Source of the DNA: Cytophagia bacterium
GTDB lineage: Bacteria > Bacteroidota > Bacteroidia > Cytophagales > Spirosomataceae
Assembly: GCA_004293645.1 (NCBI GenBank)
Contig: REAB01000090.1
Span: 1 to 53,624 of the forward strand
DNA length: 53,624 nt
Direction: 5' to 3'
The first letter of the stretch is position 1, and every line of letters begins with the position of its first letter. Positions 17,118-26,120 of this stretch are shown in pieces. The notes beneath the pieces are model-generated. The model was not told the origin of the DNA. It made no database searches and was given only the letters and a program-made list of their open reading frames with translations. Made by a program: the position numbers and the translations under genes.

Positions 17118-17693
17118 ATGAAAAAAACAATTCAATCAATAGCAATTTTATTCGTTTTGTTGGGCGGAATGTTGGGTTGCAAAAGCGACAACAACGCCCC
17201 AACCGCAGGAGTCATTGATGCGTCGGCCAACCGCACAACTGCCCCAGGCCAAACTGCCAACAGTTCGGCCGTTATTTATTCGGCTTGGACTACCGTTCCC
17301 ACTTGGTCAGGCTTAACCAACTCGGCTGGTTACGTGTATTACCAATATATTTTTACGGGTCAAACTCGCATTGATGCCGCCGCGCTAAATCAAGGAGCTA
17401 TTTTAGTTTATGTGCGTTTTGAGGGCTCGACCGATGTTAGCGCAATGCCTTTCAGAAGAGCCTGGGACCGTACACCCAGCCGCTTGATTTACGAAAACTG
17501 GTGGTATCGGGCTATATTAGGCCAGTTGATGGTAGTAATTGACCCCGAAGCAAATGGCTACAATCCACCAACCGGCGCGCAAGTACGTTACGTTATTATT
17601 CCAGGCGACACGCCAGCATCGGGCGGGCGCAAGGCAGCTATTGACTACAACGACTACGAAGCCGTCAAGCAAGCCTTCAATATTGTAGATTAA
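17118..17693 (+). CDS. Small secreted lipoprotein of unknown function
   Basis: Protein of 191 residues. The N-terminus MKKTIQSIAILFVLLGGMLG followed by CKSDNN is a lipoprotein signal with lipobox MLGC. The mature part has aromatic and hydrophobic strands (WTTVPTWSGLTNSAGYVYYQ, GAILVYVRFEGS, YENWWYRAILGQLMVVIDPE, VRYVIIPGD), which suggests a beta-sandwich. No enzyme motif was recognised. It is a single gene with its own promoter and ends at a bidirectional terminator shared with serS. I do not recognise the family with confidence. Confidence 0.8.
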   Translation: MKKTIQSIAILFVLLGGMLGCKSDNNAPTAGVIDASANRTTAPGQTANSSAVIYSAWTTVPTWSGLTNSAGYVYYQYIFTGQTRIDAAALNQGAILVYVRFEGSTDVSAMPFRRAWDRTPSRLIYENWWYRAILGQLMVVIDPEANGYNPPTGAQVRYVIIPGDTPASGGRKAAIDYNDYEAVKQAFNIVD

Positions 17694-17725
17694 ATTTTGG
17701 GTATTGAGTCGTTCGTTTATCCCAT

Positions 17726-17764
17726 AAAAGAATAGCCAGCACATTGAGTGCTGGCTATTCTTTT
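17726..17764. terminator. Bidirectional terminator
   Basis: Perfect 17-bp stem (17726-17742 with 17748-17764), loop ATTGA, with A4 and T4 ends. It lies between the lipoprotein gene (+) and serS (-). Confidence 0.93.
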
Positions 17765-17783
17765 GTGTTCGTTCAGTACAAAC

Positions 17784-19061
17784 CTAAATGGAGTCAAACC
17801 CGCAATAAGGTACTAATACTTGGGGTATTTTGATGCTACCGTCGGGCTGTTGGTTGTTTTCGAGCATGGCTGCCACGATGCGCGGCAAGGCCAACGCTGA
17901 GCCATTGAGCGTATGCAGGAGTTCTGTTTTGCCTGTTTCGGGGTTTTTATAGCGCAGTTTGAGGCGGTTGGCCTGAAAAGTTTCAAAATTAGACACCGAA
18001 CTACACTCCAACCAACGCGCCTGCGCACCCGACCAGACTTCAAAATCGTAGGTAAGTGCCGAGGCAAAACCCATATCGCCGCCGCACAGTCGAATGATGC
18101 GAAAGTGCAGTTCGAGTTTTTGCAATAGCCCTTTTACGTGTTCAGCCATTTCTTCTAATGCCCCATACGACTCGGCAGGTTTGCGTATTTGTACAATTTC
18201 GATTTTGTCAAACTGATGCAGTCGGTTGAGCCCGCGCACGTGCGCGCCCCAACTACCCGCCTCGCGCCGAAAGCAGGGCGTATAGCCAGCCATTTTGACG
18301 GGTAGCTCATTTTCGGCCACAATCACGTCGCGGTAAAGGTTGGTAATGGGTACTTCAGCGGTTGGAATAAGGTACAAATCGTCGGCGGTGGCGTGGTACA
18401 TTTGGCCTTCTTTGTCGGGCAATTGCCCCGTTCCAAACCCCGACTCGGCGTTGATAAGAATGGGGGGTTGAACTTCGAGATAGCCCGCTTTGTTGGCTTC
18501 GTCCAAAAAAAACTGAATCATTGCCCGTTGCAGCCGCGCACCTTTGCCCTTATAAACTGGAAAACCTGCTCCCGTAATTTTGGTACCCAATTTGAAGTCA
18601 ATGATGTTTTTTTCTTCAATCAGTTCCCAGTGCGGTTTGGCATTTTGGGGTAGCGTAGGTTTTTCGCCCCACGCATAAAACTCCACGTTTTCTTCGGGCG
18701 TGCGGCCTGGCGGTACGCTTTGATGAGGAAGGTTGGGCAGCAGCACCAACAACGCATTTTGCTCGTTTTCAAGAACTTTTAGGTCTTCTTCCAGCGTTTT
18801 TGAGCGCGTTTTGAGTTCGGCTGTTTGAGCTTTGGCAACTTCGGCTTCTTCTTTTTTGCCTTCTTTCATCAACTGTCCAATTTGCTTGGCCAGTCCATTG
18901 GCCTGCGCCAACGCACCGTCGAGTTCTTGTTGGGTTTGGCGACGCTGTTTGTCCAAATCCAGTACTTTGTCCACCGTTACAGTGGCATCTTTGAAGTACT
19001 TGCGTTCGAGTCCCGCAATAACCGCCTCGCGGTTTTCACGGATTGTGTTTAGTTGTAGCAT
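17784..19061 (-). CDS. serS: Seryl-tRNA synthetase
   Basis: Class II synthetase of 425 residues, normal length. Residues 1-110 form the antiparallel coiled-coil tRNA-binding arm (LDLDKQRRQTQQELDGALAQ ... LEEDLKVLENEQNALL). Motif 2 is PCFRREAGSWGAHVRGLNRL, the serine-site segment is LIPTAEVPITNLYRD, and motif 3 is NGSALALPRIVAAMLE. The frame stays open for another 108 codons upstream because REP array A has unit lengths divisible by three, but that extension encodes only the repeat peptide (PRLQAGEHTQT) and the conserved protein begins MLQLNTIRENREAV at 19061. No promoter was found between the array and the ATG. Confidence 0.96.
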   Translation of the reverse strand: MLQLNTIRENREAVIAGLERKYFKDATVTVDKVLDLDKQRRQTQQELDGALAQANGLAKQIGQLMKEGKKEEAEVAKAQTAELKTRSKTLEEDLKVLENEQNALLVLLPNLPHQSVPPGRTPEENVEFYAWGEKPTLPQNAKPHWELIEEKNIIDFKLGTKITGAGFPVYKGKGARLQRAMIQFFLDEANKAGYLEVQPPILINAESGFGTGQLPDKEGQMYHATADDLYLIPTAEVPITNLYRDVIVAENELPVKMAGYTPCFRREAGSWGAHVRGLNRLHQFDKIEIVQIRKPAESYGALEEMAEHVKGLLQKLELHFRIIRLCGGDMGFASALTYDFEVWSGAQARWLECSSVSNFETFQANRLKLRYKNPETGKTELLHTLNGSALALPRIVAAMLENNQQPDGSIKIPQVLVPYCGFDSI

Positions 19062-19070
19062 TTTTTGTTG

Positions 19071-19331
19071 CCCAGCCTGAAGGCGTGGGGTTTGGGTATG
19101 TTCCCCAGCCTGAAGGCGTGGGGTTTGGGTATGTTCCCCAGCCTGAAGGCGTGGGGTTTGGGTATGTTCAGCCTGAAGGCGTGGGGTTTGGGTATGTTCC
19201 CCAGCCTGAAGGCGTGGGGTTTGGGTATGTTCCCCAGCCTGAAGGCGCGGGGTTTGGGTATGTTCCCCAGCCTGAAGGCGTGGGGTTTGGGTATGTGCTA
19301 TATCCACTATCCCCATGCCTTTAGGCTGGGG
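19071..19331. repeat. REP array A (seven direct copies plus one inverted copy)
   Basis: A 30-bp unit (CCCAGCCTGAAGGCGTGGGG then TTTGGGTATG) starts at 19071, 19104, 19137, 19169 (two bases short), 19200, 19233 and 19266, separated by only 2-4 bases. Copy six has one change (GGCGCGG). An inverted copy of the palindrome lies at 19311-19331. Each unit can fold as CCCC-A-GCCT-GA-AGGC-GT-GGGG, the stem type recognised by IS200-like REP transposases, one of which is encoded next door. The array forms the entire leader of serS. Confidence 0.93.
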
Positions 19332-19391
19332 CGCGTGGAGGGTACGTAGGCTGGGAGGGTGCGCAAGCCGAGGCGGTGTGTACAAGTGGCT

Positions 19392-19826
19392 TTAGCCTTG
19401 AAATATTTGATAGCCGTGCTTAACCAAAAGTGCTTCATACTCTTCCGAAAATGTCTTTTTACGATGGTGTTCTTCTTGGTTTTTAATATAATTCCTTACT
19501 CTTTCAATTTGAGATTCGCTTACTGATGCGGCAAAATACTCGTCAGCCCAATACAGCTTTTTGGCAAATAACTGCTCCTTGTTTGCCCAGTACGCTGCCT
19601 CACCTTTAATAAACTGCATGGCTTGGGCAATACTCATATCGGCGTTCAAAGTTAGTAAACAATGCACATGGTCTTCGATTCCATTGATAAAATCTACATA
19701 AATGCCTTTCTCCTTGGCATTTTGGCGAATATGCTGAAACAGTATTATTCTCTCATTCTTGCTCAGAATTGGCTCGCGGTTTTTTGTTCCCCACACTGCA
19801 TGAATCCAGATTTTTACGTGTGCCAT
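19392..19826 (-). CDS. IS200-like REP-associated tyrosine transposase (RAYT)
   Basis: Protein of 144 residues, Y1 transposase (Transposase_17) family. It begins MAHVKIWIHAVWGTKNREPI, carries the metal-binding HUH motif HVH (H53, H55) in GIEDHVHCLLTL, and the catalytic tyrosine Y113 in VRNYIKNQEEHHRKKTF. Single-stranded DNA transposases of this kind act on hairpins. The gene is flanked on both sides by arrays of a palindromic repeat, the hallmark of RAYT/REP loci. The frame extends upstream through array B copies, but the ATG at 19826 gives the standard family start. A palindrome GGCTTTAGCC overlaps the stop codon (19388-19397). It appears intact. Confidence 0.9.
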   Translation of the reverse strand: MAHVKIWIHAVWGTKNREPILSKNERIILFQHIRQNAKEKGIYVDFINGIEDHVHCLLTLNADMSIAQAMQFIKGEAAYWANKEQLFAKKLYWADEYFAASVSESQIERVRNYIKNQEEHHRKKTFSEEYEALLVKHGYQIFQG

Positions 19827-19836
19827 TCTTGTTGTT

Positions 19837-20128
19837 CCCAGCCTGAAGGCGTGGGGTTTGGGTATGTGTGTCTGCTCTGTACTTCTGCCGTGCGTCCCCA
19901 GCCTGAAGGCGTGGGGTTTGGGTATGTTCCCCAGCCTGAAGGCGTGGGGTTTGGGTATGTGTCGCTGTACTTCTGCCATGCGTCCCCAGCCTGAAGGCGT
20001 GGGGTTTGGGTATGTGTGTCTGCTCTGTACTTCTGCCGTGCGTCCCCAGCCTGAAGGCGTGGGGTTTGGGTATGTGTGTCTGCGCTGTGCTTCTGCTCTG
20101 CGTCCCCAGCCTGAAGGCGTGGGGTATG
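19837..20128. repeat. REP array B (six copies with 30-base spacers)
   Basis: Copies of the same 30-bp REP start at 19837, 19897, 19930, 19985, 20045 and 20105. Spacing is mostly 60 because of a related spacer (TGTGTCTGCTCTGTACTTCT...TGCGTC). The last copy lacks the TTTGG segment and ends two bases before the lysC stop codon, so the array is the 3' untranslated region of lysC and the 5' region of the transposase gene. Confidence 0.93.
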
Positions 20129-20130
20129 TG

Positions 20131-21489
20131 TTATTGTGCCGAGAATATACTCTTCATGGCATCTTCGTAATAAAACAATCGTTCGTTTAGGGCATTTAGG
20201 GCGGTGTTTTTGTCTTTTGTCCAAACCAAAATTGACAAATTATGTTCTGATGCACCGTACGAAATCATGCGAATGGGAATGTGCTTCATGGCATCAAAAA
20301 CCTTTAACGCAATACCCTCATTATCAGCTTTAAACTCCCCCACTACACAAATAATAGACAAGTCGTGGTCGTGTTCTTCCAGGTCGGCAAACTCGCGGAG
20401 ATCAGCCGTGATGGCCTCCAAATGCGTGTCGTTGTCAATGGTTACAGCTACCGACACCTCCGAGGTGGTAATCATGTCCACGGGGGTTTTGTATTTTTCA
20501 AAAACATCAAACACTTTTTTCAAAAAACCAAAGGCATTTAACATTCGGGTAGAATGAATGTAAATGGCTGTGAGGCCGTCTTTGGCCGCAATGGCCTTTA
20601 TTTCGCGGTCGGTGGTTTGATTGGCAATGAGCGTACCGTAGGCATCGGGTTCCATGGTGTTTTTTAAGCGCACGGGTACGCCGCGCATTTTGGCGGGCGT
20701 AATGGTGCTGGGGTGCAGTATTTTTGCTCCAAAGTAGGCCAGCTCAGCAGCTTCCTCAAAGCTCAACTCCCGAATCGGAAATGTACGTTTTACAATACGG
20801 GGGTCGTTGTTGTGCATTCCGTCAATGTCGGTCCAGATTTGGATTTCTTCGGCCCGAATAGCTCCGCCAATTAGCGATGCCGTGTAGTCGGAGCCACCGC
20901 GTTTGAGGTTATCTACTTCACCACGTGGATTGCGACAAATAAAACCCTGCGTTACCACAATTTGCTTGTCGGTATGGGCGGCGAGCGTGGCCGTTAGCAA
21001 GGCTTCAATGGTGTTGAGTTCTGGTTCGCCGTCGGTGTCTATGCGCATAAAATCAAGCGCGGGAATCAGTACTGAACTTTCGCCCTTTTCTTCCATGTAA
21101 ACTTGAAACAGCTGCGTACTCAAAATTTCGCCCTGCGCCACCATTTCTTTGTCTTGTTTGCTCGTAAAAGCCTTTACTTTAACCAACGAACGAATGTAAG
21201 AAAACTCATTTTCTACAATTTGCTGGCCTTTTTGGAGGCTTTCGGGCGTGCTGTATAGCTCTTTGATAAACGAATCATAGTGCGTTTTGAGGTCGGCAAT
21301 TTTTTGCTCCGTTTCGGTAGCACTGTTGGCCTTCGCCAACTCGCTAATGGCAATGAGGGCGTTGGTTGTGCCCGAAAGCGCCGACAATACCACAATTTTA
21401 CGACCTGTATTTGCCGTTACTAAATCTCTGATTGCGTGCATTCGTTCTGGTTTTCCAACCGACGTGCCGCCAAATTTCCAAACTTGCAT
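20131..21489 (-). CDS. lysC: Aspartate kinase (monofunctional, with ACT domains)
   Basis: Protein of 452 residues that phosphorylates aspartate, the first step to lysine, threonine, methionine and diaminopimelate. The amino-acid kinase domain begins MQVWKFGGTSVGKPERM and includes VVLSALSGTTNAL, RNPRGEVDNLKRGGSDYTAS and TDIDGMHNNDPRIV. Two ACT domains follow (from about residue 300: IYIHSTRMLNAFGFLKKVF and LSIICVVGEFKADN), implying feedback control by lysine or threonine. There is no homoserine dehydrogenase domain. Downstream it runs straight into REP array B; upstream, 46 bases away, lies a MITE copy. Confidence 0.95.
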   Translation of the reverse strand: MQVWKFGGTSVGKPERMHAIRDLVTANTGRKIVVLSALSGTTNALIAISELAKANSATETEQKIADLKTHYDSFIKELYSTPESLQKGQQIVENEFSYIRSLVKVKAFTSKQDKEMVAQGEILSTQLFQVYMEEKGESSVLIPALDFMRIDTDGEPELNTIEALLTATLAAHTDKQIVVTQGFICRNPRGEVDNLKRGGSDYTASLIGGAIRAEEIQIWTDIDGMHNNDPRIVKRTFPIRELSFEEAAELAYFGAKILHPSTITPAKMRGVPVRLKNTMEPDAYGTLIANQTTDREIKAIAAKDGLTAIYIHSTRMLNAFGFLKKVFDVFEKYKTPVDMITTSEVSVAVTIDNDTHLEAITADLREFADLEEHDHDLSIICVVGEFKADNEGIALKVFDAMKHIPIRMISYGASEHNLSILVWTKDKNTALNALNERLFYYEDAMKSIFSAQ

Positions 21490-21534
21490 TTTCTAAATCT
21501 GTATGGAGTAAGTTAAATAAATTACTGATTTTTT

Positions 21535-21628
21535 GGCATCCTTCACGGAAATAAAAAATAGGCATTTTAAATCATTGACATTCAATTGTTTACAAGTCAA
21601 AGTGTCAACTACTTTTTAATGGTTATGA
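21535..21628. mobile_element. MITE copy 1 (one end truncated)
   Basis: 94 bases beginning GGCATCCTTCACGG and ending GGTTATGA. Over 89 bases it is identical, but for one base, to the reverse complement of the sequence at 48667-48763. Combining both copies gives an element of about 102 bp with 11-bp terminal inverted repeats GGCATCCTTCA. This copy lacks the outer AGGATGCC at its right end, which lies inside the small membrane gene. No transposase is encoded. Confidence 0.85.
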
Positions 21629-21808
21629 CGCCGCCGAGGGTACTGCACCGTGATAAAGCGTATTGACCACAAAAAACGCACTTCCTACCAAATTAGCCCA
21701 CAAATAAGCGCGGGAATTATGGCTCACTTTGCCGCTGATATTGAGCGCGTAAGCCCCCACAATGAGAACCGAACCAATCCAGCCCAGGGTTTCGATAAGT
21801 ATGTGCAT
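21623..21808 (-). CDS. CBU_0592-like small membrane protein, C-terminus truncated by MITE
   Basis: Sixty-one residues with two transmembrane helices: LIETLGWIGSVLIVGAYALN, then NLVGSAFFVVNTLYHGAVPS. The pattern (helix, polar SGKVSHNSRAYLWAN loop, helix ending in YHGAxPSA) matches the CBU_0592 family, whose members normally go on with a third segment of the type LNxxWxxIG. Here the frame passes from ..GAVPSA into the end of MITE copy 1 and stops at a TAA inside it. The missing third helix is not found on the other side of the MITE, so the gene is probably a truncated, perhaps non-functional, remnant. Confidence 0.6.
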   Translation of the reverse strand: MHILIETLGWIGSVLIVGAYALNISGKVSHNSRAYLWANLVGSAFFVVNTLYHGAVPSAAS

Positions 21809-21898
21809 TGATTAAAATTTTTGCAAAATTAGAAGATAATACCGTCGGAGTTTTATGAATACTCAAAAATCGTTATTTTAAAGTAGGCTGGTTTGCTT

Positions 21899-21906
21899 TA
21901 CTTTTG
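21899..21906 (+). promoter_or_regulatory. -7 promoter box of glycosyltransferase gene
   Basis: TACTTTTG matches TAnnTTTG; it lies 88 bases before the ATG at 21995, leaving a leader in which no structure was recognised. Confidence 0.4.
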
Positions 21907-21994
21907 CGTTCTAATCAAGTAATTTCGCCTACTCTTAAGTTATTTTAGTACCAAAACAGGCGGGCTTAATCAAAGCCCAATACTCAAAACCTCC

Positions 21995-22759
21995 ATGAAA
22001 CTAAGCATCGTTATTCCTGCCTACAACGAACAAGACTCCATTACGCCCACGCTGCAAACGCTCTACGCCACGCTGCTCAAACACAACGTGCCGCACGAGA
22101 TTTGCGTTACCAATGACAACTCAAAAGACGGTACGCTGGCGGTTTTGGAAAACCTGCAAACTCAAATTCCGACATTGGTGGTTTTTACCAACCCAGGCCC
22201 CAATGGTTTTGGCTACGCCGTTCGGTATGGTTTGGAGCGTTTTTCGGGCGACTGCGTGGCCGTTTTTATGGCCGATATGTCGGACGACCCCGAAGATTTG
22301 GTAAAATTTTACCGCAAAATGCAAGAAGGAAACTACGATGCCGTGTTTGGTACGCGCTGGGGCAAGGGTGGCAAAGTAATAGATTATCCTGCGTTGAAAA
22401 AAGTCATCAATCGGGTAGCCAACTTTATTGTAAAAACTGTGATGGGTATCAAATACAACGACACCACCAACGCCTTTAAACTCTACAAACGCGAAACCAT
22501 GGAAGGACTCAAGCCTTTCTTGGCCCCGCACTTCAACCTAACGCTCGAACTGCCCCTCAAAACCATTGTGCGCGGCTACTCGTACGCGGTAGTGCCAAAC
22601 AGTTGGACCAACCGAAAATACGGCGAATCGAAACTTAAAATCAAGGAGATGGGCAGTCGGTATTTTTTTATTTTGATGTATTGCTTAGTCGAAAAGTTTT
22701 TTGCCCGGGGCGATTTTAACAAGAAAACAACCACCCCGCAAAAACAGGTAAGCCGTTAG
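21995..22759 (+). CDS. Family 2 glycosyltransferase (dolichyl-phosphate-mannose-synthase-like)
   Basis: Protein of 254 residues with a GT-A fold: LSIVIPAYNEQDSITPTLQ at the N-terminus, CVTNDNSKDGT, FTNPGPNGFGYAVRYGL and the DxD region VFMADMSDDPEDLV. The C-terminal part (TTNAFKLYKRE, SWTNRKYGESKLKIKEMG) is typical of polyprenyl-phosphate mannose/glucose synthases. There are no long C-terminal membrane helices, so it is the soluble or peripheral type. It would transfer a sugar from a nucleotide donor to a lipid phosphate carrier for envelope glycan synthesis. A DUF486 gene follows 78 bases downstream. Confidence 0.88.
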   Translation: MKLSIVIPAYNEQDSITPTLQTLYATLLKHNVPHEICVTNDNSKDGTLAVLENLQTQIPTLVVFTNPGPNGFGYAVRYGLERFSGDCVAVFMADMSDDPEDLVKFYRKMQEGNYDAVFGTRWGKGGKVIDYPALKKVINRVANFIVKTVMGIKYNDTTNAFKLYKRETMEGLKPFLAPHFNLTLELPLKTIVRGYSYAVVPNSWTNRKYGESKLKIKEMGSRYFFILMYCLVEKFFARGDFNKKTTTPQKQVSR

Positions 22760-22837
22760 ATGGGGAGTAGTCATTGGTCAAGAGTCATTAGGGACCACTG
22801 GCCAATGGCTCATTTGTTTTTTTTGAAAACCACTACC

Positions 22838-23167
22838 ATGAAAACCGTTGCCCTGCTTTTTTTGTCCAATCTTTTTATGACTGCCGCTTGGTACTGGCAC
22901 CTCAATTTCAAGGAGGTCTCGCTCTGGAAAGTCATTTTGATTAGCTGGCTCATCGCGTTCGTAGAATACTGCTTGGCGGTACCTGCCAACCGCATTGGCT
23001 CGTACCAATTCAACGCTTTTGAGCTAAAAACCATTCAAGAAGTGGTGAGTTTGACCGTTTTTGTGGGCTTTGCGGTGTTATACTTGAAAGAAGAAGTAAA
23101 ATGGAATTATTTGGTAGGCTTTGCGTTGATGATTTTAGCCGTGTTTTTTGTTTTTAAGAAATGGTAA
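22838..23167 (+). CDS. DMT-superfamily small membrane protein (DUF486)
   Basis: Protein of 109 residues with four transmembrane helices, matching DUF486: MKTVALLFLSNLFMTAAWYW, HLNFKEVSLWKVILISWLIA, FVEYCLAVPANRIGSY, then FELKTIQEVVSLTVFVGFAV and the closing FFVFKKW. Members resemble half-size drug/metabolite transporters and probably dimerise; the substrate is unknown. The frame opens at 22760 right after the glycosyltransferase stop, but the extension is repeat-like, so the ATG at 22838 is used. It is likely co-transcribed with the glycosyltransferase. Confidence 0.85.
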   Translation: MKTVALLFLSNLFMTAAWYWHLNFKEVSLWKVILISWLIAFVEYCLAVPANRIGSYQFNAFELKTIQEVVSLTVFVGFAVLYLKEEVKWNYLVGFALMILAVFFVFKKW

Positions 23168-23218
23168 TTTCAAATATCAAATTACAAATATCAAATAACA
23201 CAAACTTCAAATCACAAG
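23163..23218. repeat. AT-rich ATATTTG-word repeat before uvrA
   Basis: AATTTCAAATATCAAATTAC, ATATCAAATAACACAAACTT and following words are the reverse complement of the word family at 6781-6823. It overlaps the DUF486 stop codon and ends just before the uvrA ATG. Confidence 0.5.
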
Positions 23219-23227
23219 AAACCTTAA

Positions 23228-26086
23228 ATGCAAGCTCCCCTTACCGATATTGAACTCACTGGCCACGACACCATCGAAGTGATGGGCGCGCGCGAAAACA
23301 ACCTCAAAGATATCGACGTAACGATTCCGCGCAACAAGCTGGTGGTGGTAACGGGCGTGAGTGGCAGCGGCAAAAGTTCGCTGGCTTTCGATACCATTTA
23401 TGCCGAAGGCCAACGCCGCTACATGGAGAGTTTTTCGGCTTATGCCCGCTCGTTTTTGGGCAACATGGAACGCCCCGACGTGGATAAAATCAACGGTCTG
23501 AGTCCCGTTATTAGCATTGAACAAAAAACGACCTCGCGCAACCCCCGCTCAACGGTGGGCACTGTTACCGAGATTTATGATTTTTTGCGACTTTTCTACG
23601 CCCGAGCGGGCGAAGCGTTCAGTTATGTAACGGGCGAACGCATGATAAAACAAAGCCAAGACCAGATTATTGACCAAATTTTGGGGCAATTTGAGGACAA
23701 AAAAGTGGCATTGCTCGCGCCCGTGGTCAAAGGTCGAAAAGGCCACTACCGCGAGTTGTTTGTACAAATTGCCAAATTGGGCTACACCAAGGTGCGCGTT
23801 GATGGCCAAGTAGAAGACATTACGCCCAAAATGCAACTCGACCGCTACAAAATTCACGACATCGAAATTGTAATTGACCGCCTTGTTCCCAAAACTGACG
23901 CTGGGGACTCGCAGTCCAGGTATCGCCTCAGCCAGTCGGTAGGAACGGCCCTCAAACAAGGCAAAGGTTTGATGATGCTGCTCGACATTGGGAGCGATAA
24001 GGCGTTTTATTTTTCTCAAAATCTGATGGACCCCGTGTCGGGTATTAGTTACGACGACCCCGCGCCCAACCTGTTTTCGTTCAACTCGCCCTACGGTTGG
24101 TGTCCTACTTGCCAAGGGTTGGGCGTAATCCAAGAGATTACCCAAGACTCTATTATCCCAGATAAGTCGTTGAGTATCAGCCAAGGAGCTATTGCACCCA
24201 TTGGCGAATTTCGAGATTTGTGGATTTTCAAGCAGTTGGAAGTGTTGCTCAAACCGTATAAAGTAAATTTGACTACACCCATTGAGAAGTTTCCTGCCGA
24301 GGCCATCGAAATGATGCTGTTTGGCAACGATGAACCCGTGCCTGTACCGTCGGTGAAGCACCCCGGCACCGAATGGAACACCAACTACGAGGGCATTATG
24401 AATTTTTTGAAACGCCAACAAGAAAATGGCACCGACAAAATTCAGGATTGGCTCAAAGATTTTATGACTACCACCACCTGCCCCGACTGCCAGGGCGCAC
24501 GACTCAAAAAAGAAGCACTTTGGATAAAAATTGACAACACCAACATTGCGCAGTTGGCCGAAATGGACATCAAAGAATTGGCAACCTGGCTCACGGGCAT
24601 TGAAGACCGAATCAGCGAGCGGCAGCTCTTGATTGGCCGCGAAGTGTTGAAAGAAATTAAGAAGCGCGTGGGTTTTTTGCTCGATGTGGGCTTGGATTAT
24701 CTCACCATGAACCGCCCCCTGCGCACGTTGTCGGGTGGGGAGGCGCAGCGCATTAGGTTGGCTACGCAAATAGGCACACAACTCACTGGTGTTCTGTACA
24801 TTATGGACGAGCCGAGCATTGGCCTGCACCAACGCGACAACGTAAAACTGATTGAATCGCTCAAAAAACTCCGCGATTTGGGCAATACCGTTTTGGTGGT
24901 AGAACACGACAAAGACATGATGCTCGAATCGGACTATATCTTGGACATTGGCCCGGGGGCGGGGCGGCACGGCGGGCTGCTCGTGGGAAGCGGCACGCCC
25001 GCCGAGTTTTTGCAAAATGGCTCGCTCACCGCCGACTACCTCAGCGGCCGCGTGGGGATAATGGTGCCCAAAAAGCGGCGCGACGGCAACGGCAAACAAC
25101 TATTGCTGAAAGGCGCAACGGGCAACAACCTCAAAAACGTAACGCTCAATTTGCCATTGGGCAAAATGGTGTGCGTAACGGGCGTGAGTGGCAGCGGCAA
25201 ATCGTCGTTGATTCACGATACGCTGTTCCCGATTTTGAACAAATATTTTTTCAATGCCAAACGCGAACCCATGCCTCACGCGGGCATCGAAGGGTTGGAA
25301 TTGATTGACAAAGTAATTGAGGTGGACCAGTCGCCGATTGGGCGCACACCGCGCTCAAATCCAGCTACTTATACCAATCTATTCTCTGAAATCAGGGCTT
25401 TATATTCGGTGTTGCCCGAAGCCAAAATTCGCGGTTACAAGCCTGGGCGTTTTTCGTTCAACGTCAAAGGTGGTCGCTGCGAAGACTGCGAAGGCGCGGG
25501 CATGAAGAAAATCGAAATGGAGTTTTTGCCCGATGTCTATGTAAACTGCGAAACCTGCAAGGGCAAGCGTTTCAACCGCGAAACCCTCGAAGTACGCTAC
25601 AAAGGCAAGTCTATTTCGGACGTGTTGGACATGACCGTGGAACAAGCAATAGTATTTTTTGAGAATATTCCCAAGATACACCGCAAAGTACAAACCCTCA
25701 ATGACGTAGGTTTGGGTTACATCACGTTGGGCCAGCACGCCACTACGCTGTCGGGCGGCGAAGCGCAGCGGGTAAAATTGGCCGAAGAACTTTCTAAAAA
25801 AGACACGGGCCAAACCATGTATATTTTGGACGAACCCACCACAGGGCTGCATTTTCAGGATATTCAGCACCTGCTAAATGTGCTAAACAAGCTCGTGGAC
25901 AAAGGCAATACGGTGCTGATTATCGAACACAATCTGGACGTTATCAAGGTATCTGACTACGTAATAGACTTGGGCCCCGAAGGTGGCAACGGCGGCGGGC
26001 GCATCATAGCGCAAGGCACGCCTGAGCAAGTAGCCAAAGTAAAAGGCAGCTACACGGGGCAATTTTTGAAAATGGAATTGAAATAA
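23228..26086 (+). CDS. uvrA: Excinuclease ABC subunit A
   Basis: Protein of 952 residues, normal length for UvrA, the damage-recognition ATPase of nucleotide excision repair. It has two ABC ATPase modules. Walker A motifs are [14 protein letters not shown] (near residue 47) and [14 protein letters not shown] (near 650). ABC signatures are [17 protein letters not shown] and [17 protein letters not shown]. Zinc fingers are seen as CPTC..., CPDC and CEDC...CETC. The insertion and UvrB-binding regions are present. The ATG at 23228 follows the repeat directly; no TAnnTTTG box was found near it, so it may belong to the upstream transcription unit. Confidence 0.97.
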   Translation: MQAPLTDIELTGHDTIEVMGARENNLKDIDVTIPRNKLVVVTGVSGSGKSSLAFDTIYAEGQRRYMESFSAYARSFLGNMERPDVDKINGLSPVISIEQKTTSRNPRSTVGTVTEIYDFLRLFYARAGEAFSYVTGERMIKQSQDQIIDQILGQFEDKKVALLAPVVKGRKGHYRELFVQIAKLGYTKVRVDGQVEDITPKMQLDRYKIHDIEIVIDRLVPKTDAGDSQSRYRLSQSVGTALKQGKGLMMLLDIGSDKAFYFSQNLMDPVSGISYDDPAPNLFSFNSPYGWCPTCQGLGVIQEITQDSIIPDKSLSISQGAIAPIGEFRDLWIFKQLEVLLKPYKVNLTTPIEKFPAEAIEMMLFGNDEPVPVPSVKHPGTEWNTNYEGIMNFLKRQQENGTDKIQDWLKDFMTTTTCPDCQGARLKKEALWIKIDNTNIAQLAEMDIKELATWLTGIEDRISERQLLIGREVLKEIKKRVGFLLDVGLDYLTMNRPLRTLSGGEAQRIRLATQIGTQLTGVLYIMDEPSIGLHQRDNVKLIESLKKLRDLGNTVLVVEHDKDMMLESDYILDIGPGAGRHGGLLVGSGTPAEFLQNGSLTADYLSGRVGIMVPKKRRDGNGKQLLLKGATGNNLKNVTLNLPLGKMVCVTGVSGSGKSSLIHDTLFPILNKYFFNAKREPMPHAGIEGLELIDKVIEVDQSPIGRTPRSNPATYTNLFSEIRALYSVLPEAKIRGYKPGRFSFNVKGGRCEDCEGAGMKKIEMEFLPDVYVNCETCKGKRFNRETLEVRYKGKSISDVLDMTVEQAIVFFENIPKIHRKVQTLNDVGLGYITLGQHATTLSGGEAQRVKLAEELSKKDTGQTMYILDEPTTGLHFQDIQHLLNVLNKLVDKGNTVLIIEHNLDVIKVSDYVIDLGPEGGNGGGRIIAQGTPEQVAKVKGSYTGQFLKMELK

Positions 26087-26120
26087 AAAGGTTTGAAATA
26101 AGCGTAATTTTGAAAAAAAC

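Noticed and set aside
19071-20128. Possible CRISPR array
   Set aside because: Spacers are 2-4 bases in array A and a repeated near-identical 30-base spacer in array B; the repeat is palindromic REP type and there are no cas genes, while a RAYT transposase lies inside.
23549-25099. 516-codon open frame antisense to uvrA
   Set aside because: UvrA motifs are intact on the plus strand; the antisense frame is a by-product of codon usage and has no recognisable features.
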